NCBI RefSeq assembly: GCF_031764535.1
Contig: NZ_CP134499.1
Span: 3,906,001 to 3,970,000 of the forward strand
Length of the DNA stretch: 64,000 bases
Origin: Pseudomonas sp. SG20056
GTDB lineage: Bacteria > Pseudomonadota > Gammaproteobacteria > Pseudomonadales > Pseudomonadaceae
Direction: 5' to 3'
This document shows positions 26,265 through 37,064 of this stretch, piece by piece; position 1 is the stretch's first letter, and every line of letters starts with the position of its first letter. The position numbers and the translations under genes were made by a program. The notes below the pieces were generated by a model, which ran no database searches, was not told the origin of the DNA, and saw only the letters and a list, made by a program, of their open reading frames with translations.

Positions 26265-27308
26265 ATGTCATTGCAAGAGCTATTGGGCATTGAGCTACCG
26301 CTGATCCAGGCCCCCATGGCTGGCGTGCAGCTGCATGGTTTAGCCGCTGCCGTATCCAACGCCGGCGCTCTGGGTTCGCTGCCCTGCGCCATGCTCGACG
26401 CGGCCGGCTTGCGTAAGGAACTGCAGGCGCTCAGCGAGAAAACGCGCAGGCCCTATAACCTGAACTTCTTCTGCCACACCCCACCAGCCGTCGACACTGC
26501 TCGCGAAGCAACCTGGCGCGAGGCGCTGAGCCCTTACTACGCCGAACTCGGCATTGACCCCGCGACCATCGCCAGCGGCCCCGGCCGCCAGCCGTTCAGT
26601 GCCGAGATGGCTGATCTGCTGGATGAATGCAAACCCGCCGTGGTGAGTTTCCACTTCGGCCTGCCCTCGGCTGAGCTGTTAGCACGGGTTAAAGCCTGTG
26701 GAGCCAAAGTGCTCAGCTCGGCGACCACGGCGGCGGAAGCGCTGTGGCTCGAAGCCAATGGCGCGGACGCGATCATCGCCCAGGGCCTGGAAGCCGGCGG
26801 CCATCGCGGCATGTTCCTTAGCGATGAGCTGAGCAGCCAGCTCGGCACCTTCGCCCTGCTGCCGCAGATCGTCCAGGCGGTGCGCGTGCCGGTGATTGCT
26901 GCCGGTGGCATTGCCGATGCGCAAGGTGTTCGCGCGGCCATGGCCCTCGGTGCGGCCGGGGTGCAGATCGGCACCGCCTACCTGTGCTGTGATGAAGCCA
27001 GCACCAGCGCCATTCACCGTGCGGCCCTGCATAGCCCGGCAGCACAGCACACGGCGCTGACCAATCTGTTTAGCGGCCGTCCGGCACGTGGCATCGTCAA
27101 CCGAGTGATGCGCGAGCTGGGTCCACTCAGCCCGCTGGCACCGGCCTTCCCACTGGCGACGGCGGCCATTGCCCCGCTGCGAGCCAAAGCGGAAAGCCTG
27201 GGCAGCGGCGACTTTTCGCCGCTGTGGGCGGGGCAGAATGTCAGTGGTTGCAAGCCTATTGGTGCCGCCGCGTTGACTGCCGAACTGGCCCGTGGCTTTT
27301 CTAGCTGA
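26265..27308 (+). CDS. Nitronate monooxygenase-family flavoprotein
   Basis: A 347-residue FMN-dependent TIM-barrel enzyme of the nitronate monooxygenase/2-nitropropane dioxygenase family, which oxidises alkyl nitronates such as propionate 3-nitronate. Visible motifs are LIQAPMAGVQ near the N-terminus, AIIAQGLEAGGHRG, and the phosphate-binding VIAAGGIADAQGVRAAM. RBS GGGAGA precedes the ATG. It stands alone, divergent from rlmJ; an 82-base gap separates it from the acyl-CoA dehydrogenase gene. NAD(P)H:quinone reductases of the same fold are an alternative. Confidence 0.85.
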   Translation: MSLQELLGIELPLIQAPMAGVQLHGLAAAVSNAGALGSLPCAMLDAAGLRKELQALSEKTRRPYNLNFFCHTPPAVDTAREATWREALSPYYAELGIDPATIASGPGRQPFSAEMADLLDECKPAVVSFHFGLPSAELLARVKACGAKVLSSATTAAEALWLEANGADAIIAQGLEAGGHRGMFLSDELSSQLGTFALLPQIVQAVRVPVIAAGGIADAQGVRAAMALGAAGVQIGTAYLCCDEASTSAIHRAALHSPAAQHTALTNLFSGRPARGIVNRVMRELGPLSPLAPAFPLATAAIAPLRAKAESLGSGDFSPLWAGQNVSGCKPIGAAALTAELARGFSS

Positions 27309-27390
27309 GCCTCTATCACGCTTATTGATAGTGCTGGGAGCCACGCGCACGGCTGCTTAGACTCGCTGCATCGCAACCGGAGGTACACCC

Positions 27391-29193
27391 ATGTCCGAGT
27401 CCCTGCTCAGTTCCCGCAACCTGGCCTTTGAGCTGTATGAAGTGCTGGACGCCGAAGGCCTGACCCAGCGTGAGCGTTTCGCTGAACACAGCCGCGAAAC
27501 CTTTGACGCGGCCATCGACACCGCCCGCAGCATCGCGGAAAACCTGTTCGCCCCGCACAACCGTAAGAATGACGAACACGAGCCGGAGTACGTCGACGGC
27601 GCAGCGGTGCTGATCCCCGAAGTCAAACCGGCGGTGGATGCCTTCCTCGAGGCCGGCTTCCTCAACGCCACCCGCGAATTCGACGTCGGCGGCATGCAGC
27701 TGCCCAACCTGTTGTCGCAGGCCTGCTTCGCCCACTTCCAGTCGGCCAACGCGGCGACCACTTCGTACCCGTTCCTGACCATGGGCGCGGCCAACCTGAT
27801 CGAGAACTTCGGCACGGCCGAGCAGAAGCAGCGTTTTCTGCAGCCGATGATCGACGGCCGCTTCTTCGGCACCATGGCCCTGACCGAGCCGCATGCCGGC
27901 TCCTCGTTGTCGGACATCCGCACCCGCGCCGAACCGGCCGAAGACGGCACGTACCGGCTCAAGGGCAACAAGATCTTTATCTCCGGTGGCGACCACCCAC
28001 TGTCGGAAAACATCGTGCACATGGTGCTGGCCAAGCTGCCGGATGCCCCACCGGGCGTGAAAGGCATCAGCCTGTTTATCGTGCCCAAATTTCTGGTTAA
28101 CGATGACGGCAGCCTGGGCAAGCGCAACGACGTGGTGCTGGCCGGGCTGTTCCACAAGATGGGCTGGCGCGGCACCACCTCCACTGCATTGAACTTCGGC
28201 GATAACGACGATTGCGTCGGTTATCTGGTGGGCAAGCCGCACCATGGCCTGGCCTATATGTTCCAGATGATGAACGAGGCGCGCATTGGTGTCGGCATGG
28301 GCGCAGTCATGCTCGGCTACGCCGGCTACCTGTACTCGCTCGACTATGCCCGCCAGCGCCCGCAAGGCCGCCTGCCCGATGGCAAGGACCCTACCTCCAG
28401 CCAGGTGGCGATCATTGAGCATGCTGACGTGCGCCGCATGCTGCTGACCCAGAAAGCCTACGTGGAAGGGTCCTTCGACCTCGGTCTGTACGCCGCGCGG
28501 CTGTTCGACGACACCCTGACCCTGGAGACCGAGGAAGAACGGCGCATCGCCCTGGAGCTGCTCGACTTGCTCACCCCGATCGTCAAATCCTGGCCGTCAG
28601 AGTTCTGCCTCAAAGCCAACGAGCTGGCCATCCAGATTCTCGGCGGCCACGGCTACACCCGCGATTACCCGGTGGAGCAGTACTACCGCGACAACCGCCT
28701 CAACCCGATCCACGAAGGTACGCACGGCATCCAGTCCCTCGACCTGCTCGGCCGCAAGGTCTCGATGAACGGCGGTGCGGCACTTAAGCAGCTGCTCAAG
28801 CTGATCCACGGCACCTGCCAGCGCGCCGAAGCCCACGCCTCGCTGACCGCCCTGCGCCAGCCGCTGGAGCAACTGCTGGCACGCCTGCAAACCGTGACCC
28901 TGGCACTTCTAGGCGACCTGATGAGCGGCAAGGTCAACGAAGGCCTGGCCAACTCGGCGCTGTACCTGAAGGTATTCGGCCATACCGTGATCGGCTGGCG
29001 CTGGCTGGAACAGGCAATCCGCGCGGAAGAAGGCCTGGCGCGCGGCAACAGTGCCGATGTCGACTTCTACCAGGGCAAGCTGCAGGCCGCACGCTACTTC
29101 CTGACCTGGGAAGTGCCGAGCTGCCACCACGACCTGGCGATTCTTGAAGCCCGCGACGATACCTGTCTAGGCATGCAGGACGCCTGGTTCTGA
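27391..29193 (+). CDS. Acyl-CoA dehydrogenase (PA5020-like, long form)
   Basis: A 600-residue FAD-dependent acyl-CoA dehydrogenase of the extended type with a C-terminal helical extension, as in Pseudomonas beta-oxidation FadE-like proteins. An N-terminal helical domain precedes the FAD-binding region TMALTEPHAGSSLSDI near residues 164-179. Also present are GNKIFISGGDH and the C-terminal ILGGHGYTRDYPVEQYYRD, which carries the FAD-contact and substrate residues. GGAGGT lies upstream of the ATG, and a strong terminator follows. Substrate chain length cannot be read from sequence. Confidence 0.9.
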   Translation: MSESLLSSRNLAFELYEVLDAEGLTQRERFAEHSRETFDAAIDTARSIAENLFAPHNRKNDEHEPEYVDGAAVLIPEVKPAVDAFLEAGFLNATREFDVGGMQLPNLLSQACFAHFQSANAATTSYPFLTMGAANLIENFGTAEQKQRFLQPMIDGRFFGTMALTEPHAGSSLSDIRTRAEPAEDGTYRLKGNKIFISGGDHPLSENIVHMVLAKLPDAPPGVKGISLFIVPKFLVNDDGSLGKRNDVVLAGLFHKMGWRGTTSTALNFGDNDDCVGYLVGKPHHGLAYMFQMMNEARIGVGMGAVMLGYAGYLYSLDYARQRPQGRLPDGKDPTSSQVAIIEHADVRRMLLTQKAYVEGSFDLGLYAARLFDDTLTLETEEERRIALELLDLLTPIVKSWPSEFCLKANELAIQILGGHGYTRDYPVEQYYRDNRLNPIHEGTHGIQSLDLLGRKVSMNGGAALKQLLKLIHGTCQRAEAHASLTALRQPLEQLLARLQTVTLALLGDLMSGKVNEGLANSALYLKVFGHTVIGWRWLEQAIRAEEGLARGNSADVDFYQGKLQAARYFLTWEVPSCHHDLAILEARDDTCLGMQDAWF

Positions 29194-29219
29194 ACCCAGC
29201 GAAGCGCTGTTGAAACTGA

Positions 29220-29248
29220 CGCCCCGCTGAACGCGGGGCGTTTTTTTT
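29220..29248 (+). terminator. Rho-independent terminator after acyl-CoA dehydrogenase
   Basis: CGCCCCGC-TGAAC-GCGGGGCG is an 8-bp GC stem followed by eight Ts (29241-29248), 26 bases after the stop codon. Confidence 0.94.
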
Positions 29249-29333
29249 GAGCGCGGTGTGAAGGCAGCGGTTAGAATCTCTGGCACGCGCCATGCATAGT
29301 GGCACGCTCACCAACCCGCACGGAGTACGCGCC

Positions 29334-31079
29334 TTGGATGCCAGCACCATCAATAATCTGTTTTTGATCGGTGGCGTTCTGGTCGCAATGAGCATCCTGG
29401 TCAGTGCATTCGGCTCGCGCTTCGGCATCCCCATTCTGGTGATCTTTCTCGCTGTCGGTATGCTCGCCGGCACCGACGGCCCTGGCGGTATTGTCTTCAA
29501 CAACTACCCACTGGCCTATCTGGTCGGCAACCTGGCGTTAGCCATCATCCTGCTCGACGGCGGCATGCGTACGCGGGTCTCCAGCTTTCGCGTGGCCTTG
29601 TGGCCATCACTATCCCTGGCCACCGTCGGCGTCCTGATCACTGCCGGCCTGACTGGCGTAGCAGCGGCCTGGCTGTTCGACCTGAGCTGGATGGAAGGCC
29701 TGCTGATCGGCGCCATCGTCGGCTCCACCGATGCCGCTGCGGTATTCAGCCTGCTCGGCGGGCGCGGCCTCAATGAGCGGGTCAGCGCCACTTTGGAAAT
29801 AGAATCCGGCAGCAACGATCCGATGGCGGTGTTCCTCACCGTCACCTTGATCGCCATGCTCGCCAGCGGTCAGGACGGCCTGAGCTGGGGCTTGCTGGTG
29901 CAGTTGCTGCAGCAGTTCGGCATCGGTGCACTGTTCGGCCTCGGTGGCGGCTGGCTGCTGCTCAACCTGATCAACCGTATGGAACTGGCCAACGGCCTTT
30001 ATCCGCTGCTGGTGGTCAGCGGCGGTTTGATCATTTTCGCCATCACCACCGCCGTCGGTGGCAGCGGCATTCTGTCGATCTATCTGTGCGGCCTGCTGCT
30101 CGGCAACCGGCCGATTCGCTCGCGCCACGGCATCTTGCACATGCTCGACGGCCTCACCTGGCTGGCGCAGATCGGCATGTTCCTGGTTCTCGGTCTGCTG
30201 GTCACCCCGCACGAGCTGCTGCCGATTGCCTTGCCGGCTCTGGGCCTGGCGCTGTGGATGATTCTGTTCGCCCGCCCACTGTCGATCTTTATCGGCCTGC
30301 TGCCCTTCAAGGCCTTCCATGACCGCGAACGCGCCTTTATCGCCTGGGTCGGCCTGCGTGGCGCGGTGCCCATTATCCTGGCGGTGTTCCCGCTGATGGC
30401 CGGCCTGCCGAATGCCCAGCTGTTCTTCAACGTGGCGTTCTTTATCGTGCTGGTTTCGCTGTTGCTGCAGGGCACCAGCCTGCCGTTTGCCGCCAAGTTG
30501 CTGCGCGTGACCGTCCCACCAGAGCCCGCACCGGTATCGCGCGCTGGCCTGGACGTGCATCCGACCAGCCAGTGGGAGCTGTTTATCTACCGCCTCGGTG
30601 CGGAAAAATGGTGCATCGGCGCGCCTTTGCGCGAACTGAAGATGCCCGAAGGCACGCGTATCGCCGCGCTGTTCCGCGGCAAGGAACTGCTGCACCCCTC
30701 CGGCAGCACGACTCTGGATGCCGGCGACCTGCTCTGCGTGGTTGGCCACGAACATGACCTGCCCGCCCTCGGCAAACTGTTCAGCCAGGCGCCAACGCGC
30801 GGCCAGGACCTGCGCTTCTTCGGTGACTTCGTACTCGAAGGCGATGCCGAACTGGCCGCCATCGCCGCACTCTACGGCCTGCAACTGCAAGGCGCCGAAG
30901 GCCAGCTGCACCTGGGCCGCTTTATCGCGCACAAGATTGGCGGCTCGCCAGTTATCGGCGACCAGGTGGAATGGCAAGGCCTGACCTGGACCGTGGCCGC
31001 CATGGAAGGGAACAAGATCCGCAAGGTCGGCGTCAGATTCCCCGAAGGCAGTCGCCCAGGCCCTGGGCTCTTCCTTTAA
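29334..31079 (+). CDS. K+/H+ antiporter, CvrA/NhaP2 family
   Basis: A 581-residue CPA1-type antiporter with about 12 membrane helices (roughly residues 5-390) and a cytoplasmic C-terminal TrkA-C-like regulatory part. It would exchange K+ or Na+ for H+ across the inner membrane. Key segments are [27 protein letters not shown] (ion-site Asp pair) and [18 protein letters not shown] place the start at TTG 29334 ([14 protein letters not shown]), which matches the family start and has GGAG upstream; ATG 29292 would add 14 residues. Position and content match P. aeruginosa PA5021. Confidence 0.88.
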   Translation: MDASTINNLFLIGGVLVAMSILVSAFGSRFGIPILVIFLAVGMLAGTDGPGGIVFNNYPLAYLVGNLALAIILLDGGMRTRVSSFRVALWPSLSLATVGVLITAGLTGVAAAWLFDLSWMEGLLIGAIVGSTDAAAVFSLLGGRGLNERVSATLEIESGSNDPMAVFLTVTLIAMLASGQDGLSWGLLVQLLQQFGIGALFGLGGGWLLLNLINRMELANGLYPLLVVSGGLIIFAITTAVGGSGILSIYLCGLLLGNRPIRSRHGILHMLDGLTWLAQIGMFLVLGLLVTPHELLPIALPALGLALWMILFARPLSIFIGLLPFKAFHDRERAFIAWVGLRGAVPIILAVFPLMAGLPNAQLFFNVAFFIVLVSLLLQGTSLPFAAKLLRVTVPPEPAPVSRAGLDVHPTSQWELFIYRLGAEKWCIGAPLRELKMPEGTRIAALFRGKELLHPSGSTTLDAGDLLCVVGHEHDLPALGKLFSQAPTRGQDLRFFGDFVLEGDAELAAIAALYGLQLQGAEGQLHLGRFIAHKIGGSPVIGDQVEWQGLTWTVAAMEGNKIRKVGVRFPEGSRPGPGLFL

Positions 31080-31162
31080 GCGCGGGGTTACGCCCAGCGC
31101 TGTTGCGTTAAAAAGCGCAGCACAAGAGCGTAATCTAGCGCCCCAAAGCCGTTATATGCGGC

Positions 31163-31186
31163 ACAGGCGCTTAACCTGGCGCCTGT
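31163..31186. repeat. Inverted repeat upstream of the MscK-like gene
   Basis: ACAGGCGC (31163-31170) and GCGCCTGT (31179-31186) pair perfectly around an 8-base loop, 36 bases before the start of the mechanosensitive channel gene. There is no T-tract, so an operator or 5'-UTR hairpin is more likely than a terminator. No protein can be named. Confidence 0.45.
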
Positions 31187-31222
31187 TAAACTCAGCCTCT
31201 TTTCGAGCCAACGATCGTCACT

Positions 31223-34200
31223 ATGCCCTCTCTTCGCACTTATCTTGCCGTCGCACTGCTCGGGCTGTGCCTGAGCGCCCCGCTGCTCCAGGCTGCCGAG
31301 CCACCCAGCCGAGCTGACGTACAAAGCAGCCTGGACAACCTGGCCGACCGCAAACTGCCGGAAGCCGAGCAGCTGGCCGTCAAGCAGACCCTGGAGAAAA
31401 CCCTGGCGCTGCTGGATGAAAAAGCCGACAGCGAGCAGCGCCGTGCCGACCTTGAGAAACAGCTGCAGCAAGCTCCACGCCTGATTGGCGAGGCGCAGCG
31501 CGATTACGAGCGACTGAAAAACAGCACACCCACCCAGGTCAATCTGCGCTACGGCAAAAGCACACTGCCGCAGCTCGAACAATTGCTCGCCGATCGCAAC
31601 GCACAACTCAACGAGTGGCAGAAGCAGATCATCGAGGCCAACAGCCTGGTGATCACCGCGCAGACTCGTCCGGAACGCGCCCAGGCAGAAATCAGCGGCA
31701 ACCAGACCCGCAGCCAGGAAATCAACAGCATCCTGAAAAGCGGCCGCGATGCCAGCAAACCGCTGAGCAGCGAGCGGCGTAACCAGCTGAATGCCGAACT
31801 GGCCAAGCTCGATGCGCAAACCCAGCTGCGCCGCCAGGAACTGGCCGGCAACAGCCTGCTTCAGGACCTCGGTAACAGCCGTCGCAGCCTGCTGGAAGAG
31901 CGCATCAAACGCCTTGAACAGGAACTGCTCGACCTGCAGAACCTGATCAATGAAAAGCGCCGCGACCTCTCCGAACAAACCCTCGCCGAACAGTCACGCG
32001 AGGTCGAAAAGGCCGGCACCGACAGCCTGTTGGCACAGGAAAGCGCAATCAACCTGAAGCTCTCCGATTACCTGCTGCGCGCCACCGATCGGCTCAATGA
32101 ACTGACCCGCCTGAATCTGCAGACCAAACAGCAGCTCGACAGCCTGAGCCAGAGCGACCAGGCCCTGGAAGAACAGATCAGCGTGCTGCAAGGCAGCCTG
32201 CTGCTCTCGCGCATCCTCTATAAGCAGCAGCAAGCCCTGCCGACACTGAAGATCGACAGCAACCTGCCCGATCAGATCGCCGACCTGCGCCTGTACCAGT
32301 TCGAGCTCAACCAACAGCGCGAAGCCATCAACAACCCCAGCGTGTATGTCGACAACTTACTCAGCGCACAGCCCAACGAGGCCGGCAACCAGGCCCTGCG
32401 CACCGACCTGCTGGCCATCGCCGATACCCGCCGCGAGCTGATCGACCGCCTTAACCGTGAGCTGAACGCCCTGCTCAATGAGTCGATCACCCTGCAGCTG
32501 AATCAGAAACAGCTGAAAACCACCGCCGAAACCCTGCGCGCCACCCTCGACGAGCAGATGTTCTGGATCCCCAGCAACAAGCCGCTGGATCTGGAATGGA
32601 TCAAGTCCGTGCCGCGCCTGCTCGAACGGCAAATTGCCGAACTGCCCTGGGGCTCCAACCTGCGCCAGCTGGGCGCGGGTCTGACCGAACGGCCGCTGCT
32701 GTTCCTGCCCCTGCTGCTGCTGATTGCGCTGTTGCTGTGGCGCCGCGGCTACCTGTACCGCAAGCTCGCAGAACTGCATCAAGACATCGGCCACTTCAAA
32801 CGCGACAGCCAGTTGCACACGCCGATGGCGATCATGCTCAACGTATTGCTGGCCCTGCCCGGCACGCTGTTCCTGGCGCTGTGCGGCTTTGCCCTGCAAA
32901 TGGATGCCCGCGGACAGAACGCCAACCTGGGTGAGGCGCTGTTCCAGATGGCCCAGGCCTGGCTAGTGTTCTACACCCTGTACCGCATCCTCGCCGATGG
33001 CGGCGTGGCCGAGCTGCACTTCCGCTGGGGCCGCTCACAGGTGGCCTTCCTGCATCGCCAGGTACGCCGTCTGGGTCTGGTGGTCATGGCCATGGTCGCC
33101 GTGGTCACGGTGGCCAAGCACCAACCGGCCGGCCTGGGCGATGACGTGATAGGCCTGACCGTGGTGCTGACCTGCTACGCACTGATGGTCTGGCTGCTGC
33201 ACAAACTGCTACTCACCGGCCCGGCCCGCGAGCATGCCTCAGCCTTTCGCATGCTGATCGGCATCGGCCTGAGCCTGCTGCCATTGGCACTGATCATCGC
33301 GGTCGGCCTCGGCTACTACTACACCGCACTGAAACTCAGCGACCGTCTGATCAACACCCTGTATCTGCTGGTGATCTGGCTGATCATCGAGGCCACCTTC
33401 GTGCGCGGCCTGGGCGTGGCAGCACGTCGCCTGGCCTACCAGCGCGCCACGGCCAAACGCCAGGCACAGAGCAAGGACAGCGGCGAAGGCACGGAGACCG
33501 TGGTCGAGGAGCCGACCCTGGATATCGAACAGGTCAACCAGCAGTCGCTGCGCCTGATTCGCCTGGCCCTGCTCGGCACCTTTATCGCGGGCTTGTACTG
33601 GGTCTGGGCGGACCTGATTTCGGTATTCGCCTACCTCGACAATATCGCCCTGTACGAATACAGCAGCGGCAGCGGCGATGCCGCCACCCTGGTGCCGATC
33701 AGCCTCAGCGATGTGCTCGGCGCACTGATCATCGTCGGCATCACCATCGCCCTGGGGCGCAACCTGCCCGGCTTGCTCGAAGTACTGGTGCTCTCCAGGC
33801 TGAACCTGGCTCAGGGCAGCGCCTACGCCACCACCACCCTGCTGTCCTACCTGATCGTAGCCATCGGTTTTGTTACCACCCTGTCGACCCTCGGCGTCAG
33901 CTGGGACAAGTTGCAATGGCTGGTCGCCGCCCTGTCGGTGGGCCTGGGCTTCGGCTTGCAGGAAATCTTCGCCAACTTTATTTCCGGCCTGATCATCCTG
34001 TTCGAACGCCCGGTGCGCATCGGCGACGTGGTGACCATCGGCAACCTGTCCGGCACCGTGAGCAAGATCCGCATTCGCGCCACTACCATCACCGATTTCG
34101 ACCGCAAAGAAATCATCGTGCCGAACAAGACCTTCGTCACCGACCAGCTGATCAACTGGTCGCTCAACGACACGGTTACCCGGGTCATCGTGAAGATCGG

Positions 34201-34582
34201 CGTAGCCTACGAAACCGACCTGCCGCTGGCGCGTAAGCTGATGATGCAGGCCGCCGAGGAAAACCCGCGGGTACTGCGCGACCCAGCACCGCTGCTGTTC
34301 TTCCTGACCATCAGCGCCAGCACCTTCGACTACGAACTGCGCTTCCATGTGCGCGAGCTGGGCGACCGCAACGCCGCCACCGATGAAATCCTCACGCGCA
34401 TTGCCCTGAGCTTCCGTGAGCACAACGTGGAAATGGCCTTCAACCAGGTCGAGGTGATGATCAAGAACCTGCACGGCCAGGAACTCAACCTGACCACCGG
34501 ACAAATGGTGGCCGCCACAGCGGCAGCCGATGCACAGCAGGGACAATTACCACCACCGACACCTGCAATCGACCCGCAGTAG
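31223..34582 (+). CDS. mscK: MscK/KefA-type mechanosensitive channel (PA5022-like)
   Basis: An 1119-residue large MscS-family channel that releases solutes on hypo-osmotic shock. A signal peptide (LAVALLGLCLSAPLLQA) precedes a periplasmic, heavily coiled-coil Gln/Leu/Glu-rich region (about 30-480). About eleven membrane helices follow from residue 485. The pore and MscS core, GLGFGLQEIFANFISGL, is near residues 909-925, then RPVRIGDVVTIGNLSGTV. A long cytoplasmic loop with acidic residues (about 750-775) lies between helices. K+-dependent gating is known for E. coli MscK but cannot be read here. Confidence 0.9.
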   Translation: MPSLRTYLAVALLGLCLSAPLLQAAEPPSRADVQSSLDNLADRKLPEAEQLAVKQTLEKTLALLDEKADSEQRRADLEKQLQQAPRLIGEAQRDYERLKNSTPTQVNLRYGKSTLPQLEQLLADRNAQLNEWQKQIIEANSLVITAQTRPERAQAEISGNQTRSQEINSILKSGRDASKPLSSERRNQLNAELAKLDAQTQLRRQELAGNSLLQDLGNSRRSLLEERIKRLEQELLDLQNLINEKRRDLSEQTLAEQSREVEKAGTDSLLAQESAINLKLSDYLLRATDRLNELTRLNLQTKQQLDSLSQSDQALEEQISVLQGSLLLSRILYKQQQALPTLKIDSNLPDQIADLRLYQFELNQQREAINNPSVYVDNLLSAQPNEAGNQALRTDLLAIADTRRELIDRLNRELNALLNESITLQLNQKQLKTTAETLRATLDEQMFWIPSNKPLDLEWIKSVPRLLERQIAELPWGSNLRQLGAGLTERPLLFLPLLLLIALLLWRRGYLYRKLAELHQDIGHFKRDSQLHTPMAIMLNVLLALPGTLFLALCGFALQMDARGQNANLGEALFQMAQAWLVFYTLYRILADGGVAELHFRWGRSQVAFLHRQVRRLGLVVMAMVAVVTVAKHQPAGLGDDVIGLTVVLTCYALMVWLLHKLLLTGPAREHASAFRMLIGIGLSLLPLALIIAVGLGYYYTALKLSDRLINTLYLLVIWLIIEATFVRGLGVAARRLAYQRATAKRQAQSKDSGEGTETVVEEPTLDIEQVNQQSLRLIRLALLGTFIAGLYWVWADLISVFAYLDNIALYEYSSGSGDAATLVPISLSDVLGALIIVGITIALGRNLPGLLEVLVLSRLNLAQGSAYATTTLLSYLIVAIGFVTTLSTLGVSWDKLQWLVAALSVGLGFGLQEIFANFISGLIILFERPVRIGDVVTIGNLSGTVSKIRIRATTITDFDRKEIIVPNKTFVTDQLINWSLNDTVTRVIVKIGVAYETDLPLARKLMMQAAEENPRVLRDPAPLLFFLTISASTFDYELRFHVRELGDRNAATDEILTRIALSFREHNVEMAFNQVEVMIKNLHGQELNLTTGQMVAATAAADAQQGQLPPPTPAIDPQ

Positions 34583-36125
<1,543 letters not shown>

Positions 36126-36130
<5 letters not shown>

Positions 36131-36821
36131 CCCCCAGCATCCACTCCAGCCCCATGGCCACATGCAGCTCGGTGCTGTCGAGCAGCGGCAGCGGGGCGTC
36201 AAAGCCATCGAGCAGCAAACCGATCTCGGTGCAGCCGAGGATGGCCACCTCGGCGCCCTGGGTTTGTAGCGTGCGCAAGCAGTCCAGATAGAACGCCCGC
36301 GCCTGCGGCAGAAACTGGCCCTGGCACAGCTCGGCAAAGATCACCCGGTCGATTTCCGTCATCTGCGCCGCGTCCGGCGTAATCACCTCAATCGCAAAGC
36401 GCTCGGCCAGGCGCTGGCGGTAGAAATCCTCCTGCATGGTGAAACGCGTGCCGAGCAAGGCCGCGCGGCGCACACCCTGGCGTTGTAGGGCCTGACCAAC
36501 CGCATCGCCGATATGCAGCAGCGGTATCTGCACCGCCGCCTCGATGGCCGGCGCCACCTTGTGCATGGTGTTGGTGGCCAGCAGCAGGGCCGTTGCTCCC
36601 GCCCGTTCAAGCCCCTCAGCCGCCTGTGCCAACACGTGCCCAGCCGCCTGCCAGTCGCCACACCGCTGCAGCTCGGCGATCTCGGCAAAATCCACGGAAT
36701 GCAACAGCAGCGGTGCCGAGTGCAAACCGCCGAGTCGCTCGCGCACGCCCTGGTTGAGCAAGCGGTAATAGCTGGCCGTCGACTCCCAACTCATGCCACC
36801 GAGAATACCTAGTTGGCGCAT
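36126..36821 (-). CDS. Aspartate/glutamate racemase family protein (YgeA-like)
   Basis: A 231-residue PLP-independent amino-acid racemase of the aspartate racemase family. The two catalytic-site regions are visible: LLLATNTMHKVAP near residues 78-90 and VAILGCTEIGLLL near residues 190-202. In the first site the usual cysteine of NT-C motifs is replaced by methionine (NTMH), while the second cysteine is kept. This pattern recurs in YgeA-type broad-specificity racemases, which have one Thr/Cys pair altered. It starts MRQLGILGGMSWEST. Substrate not assignable. Confidence 0.85.
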
Positions 36822-37064
36822 ATGCCCTCCTGCTCACGAAAGCCTTGAGCCTAATCCGCCACCGGCCCAACGCACAGGCACAGTGCGCGGTAGAGCGGCC
36901 GGTACAGCCTTATCTATTAAATCGAAAAGGCATATAAACCTTCCCAAACATTCTTAGACTCTCTAAGCAGCAACCCTTATCTTCTCCGCCTTGCGTGGCC
37001 GCCACGTCTGCATCGCGCACCCGATACCTCACACGAGACTCGTCCGCTTACGCTAAGGATGTTC

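Noticed and set aside
29610..30977. Minus-strand frame of 455 codons opposite the K+/H+ antiporter
   Set aside because: Composition (runs of Gln, Glu, His) is that of a frame reversed through membrane-helix codons.
33239..34546. Minus-strand frame of 435 codons opposite the mechanosensitive channel
   Set aside because: Shadow frame with low-complexity composition; the channel motifs on the plus strand are clear.
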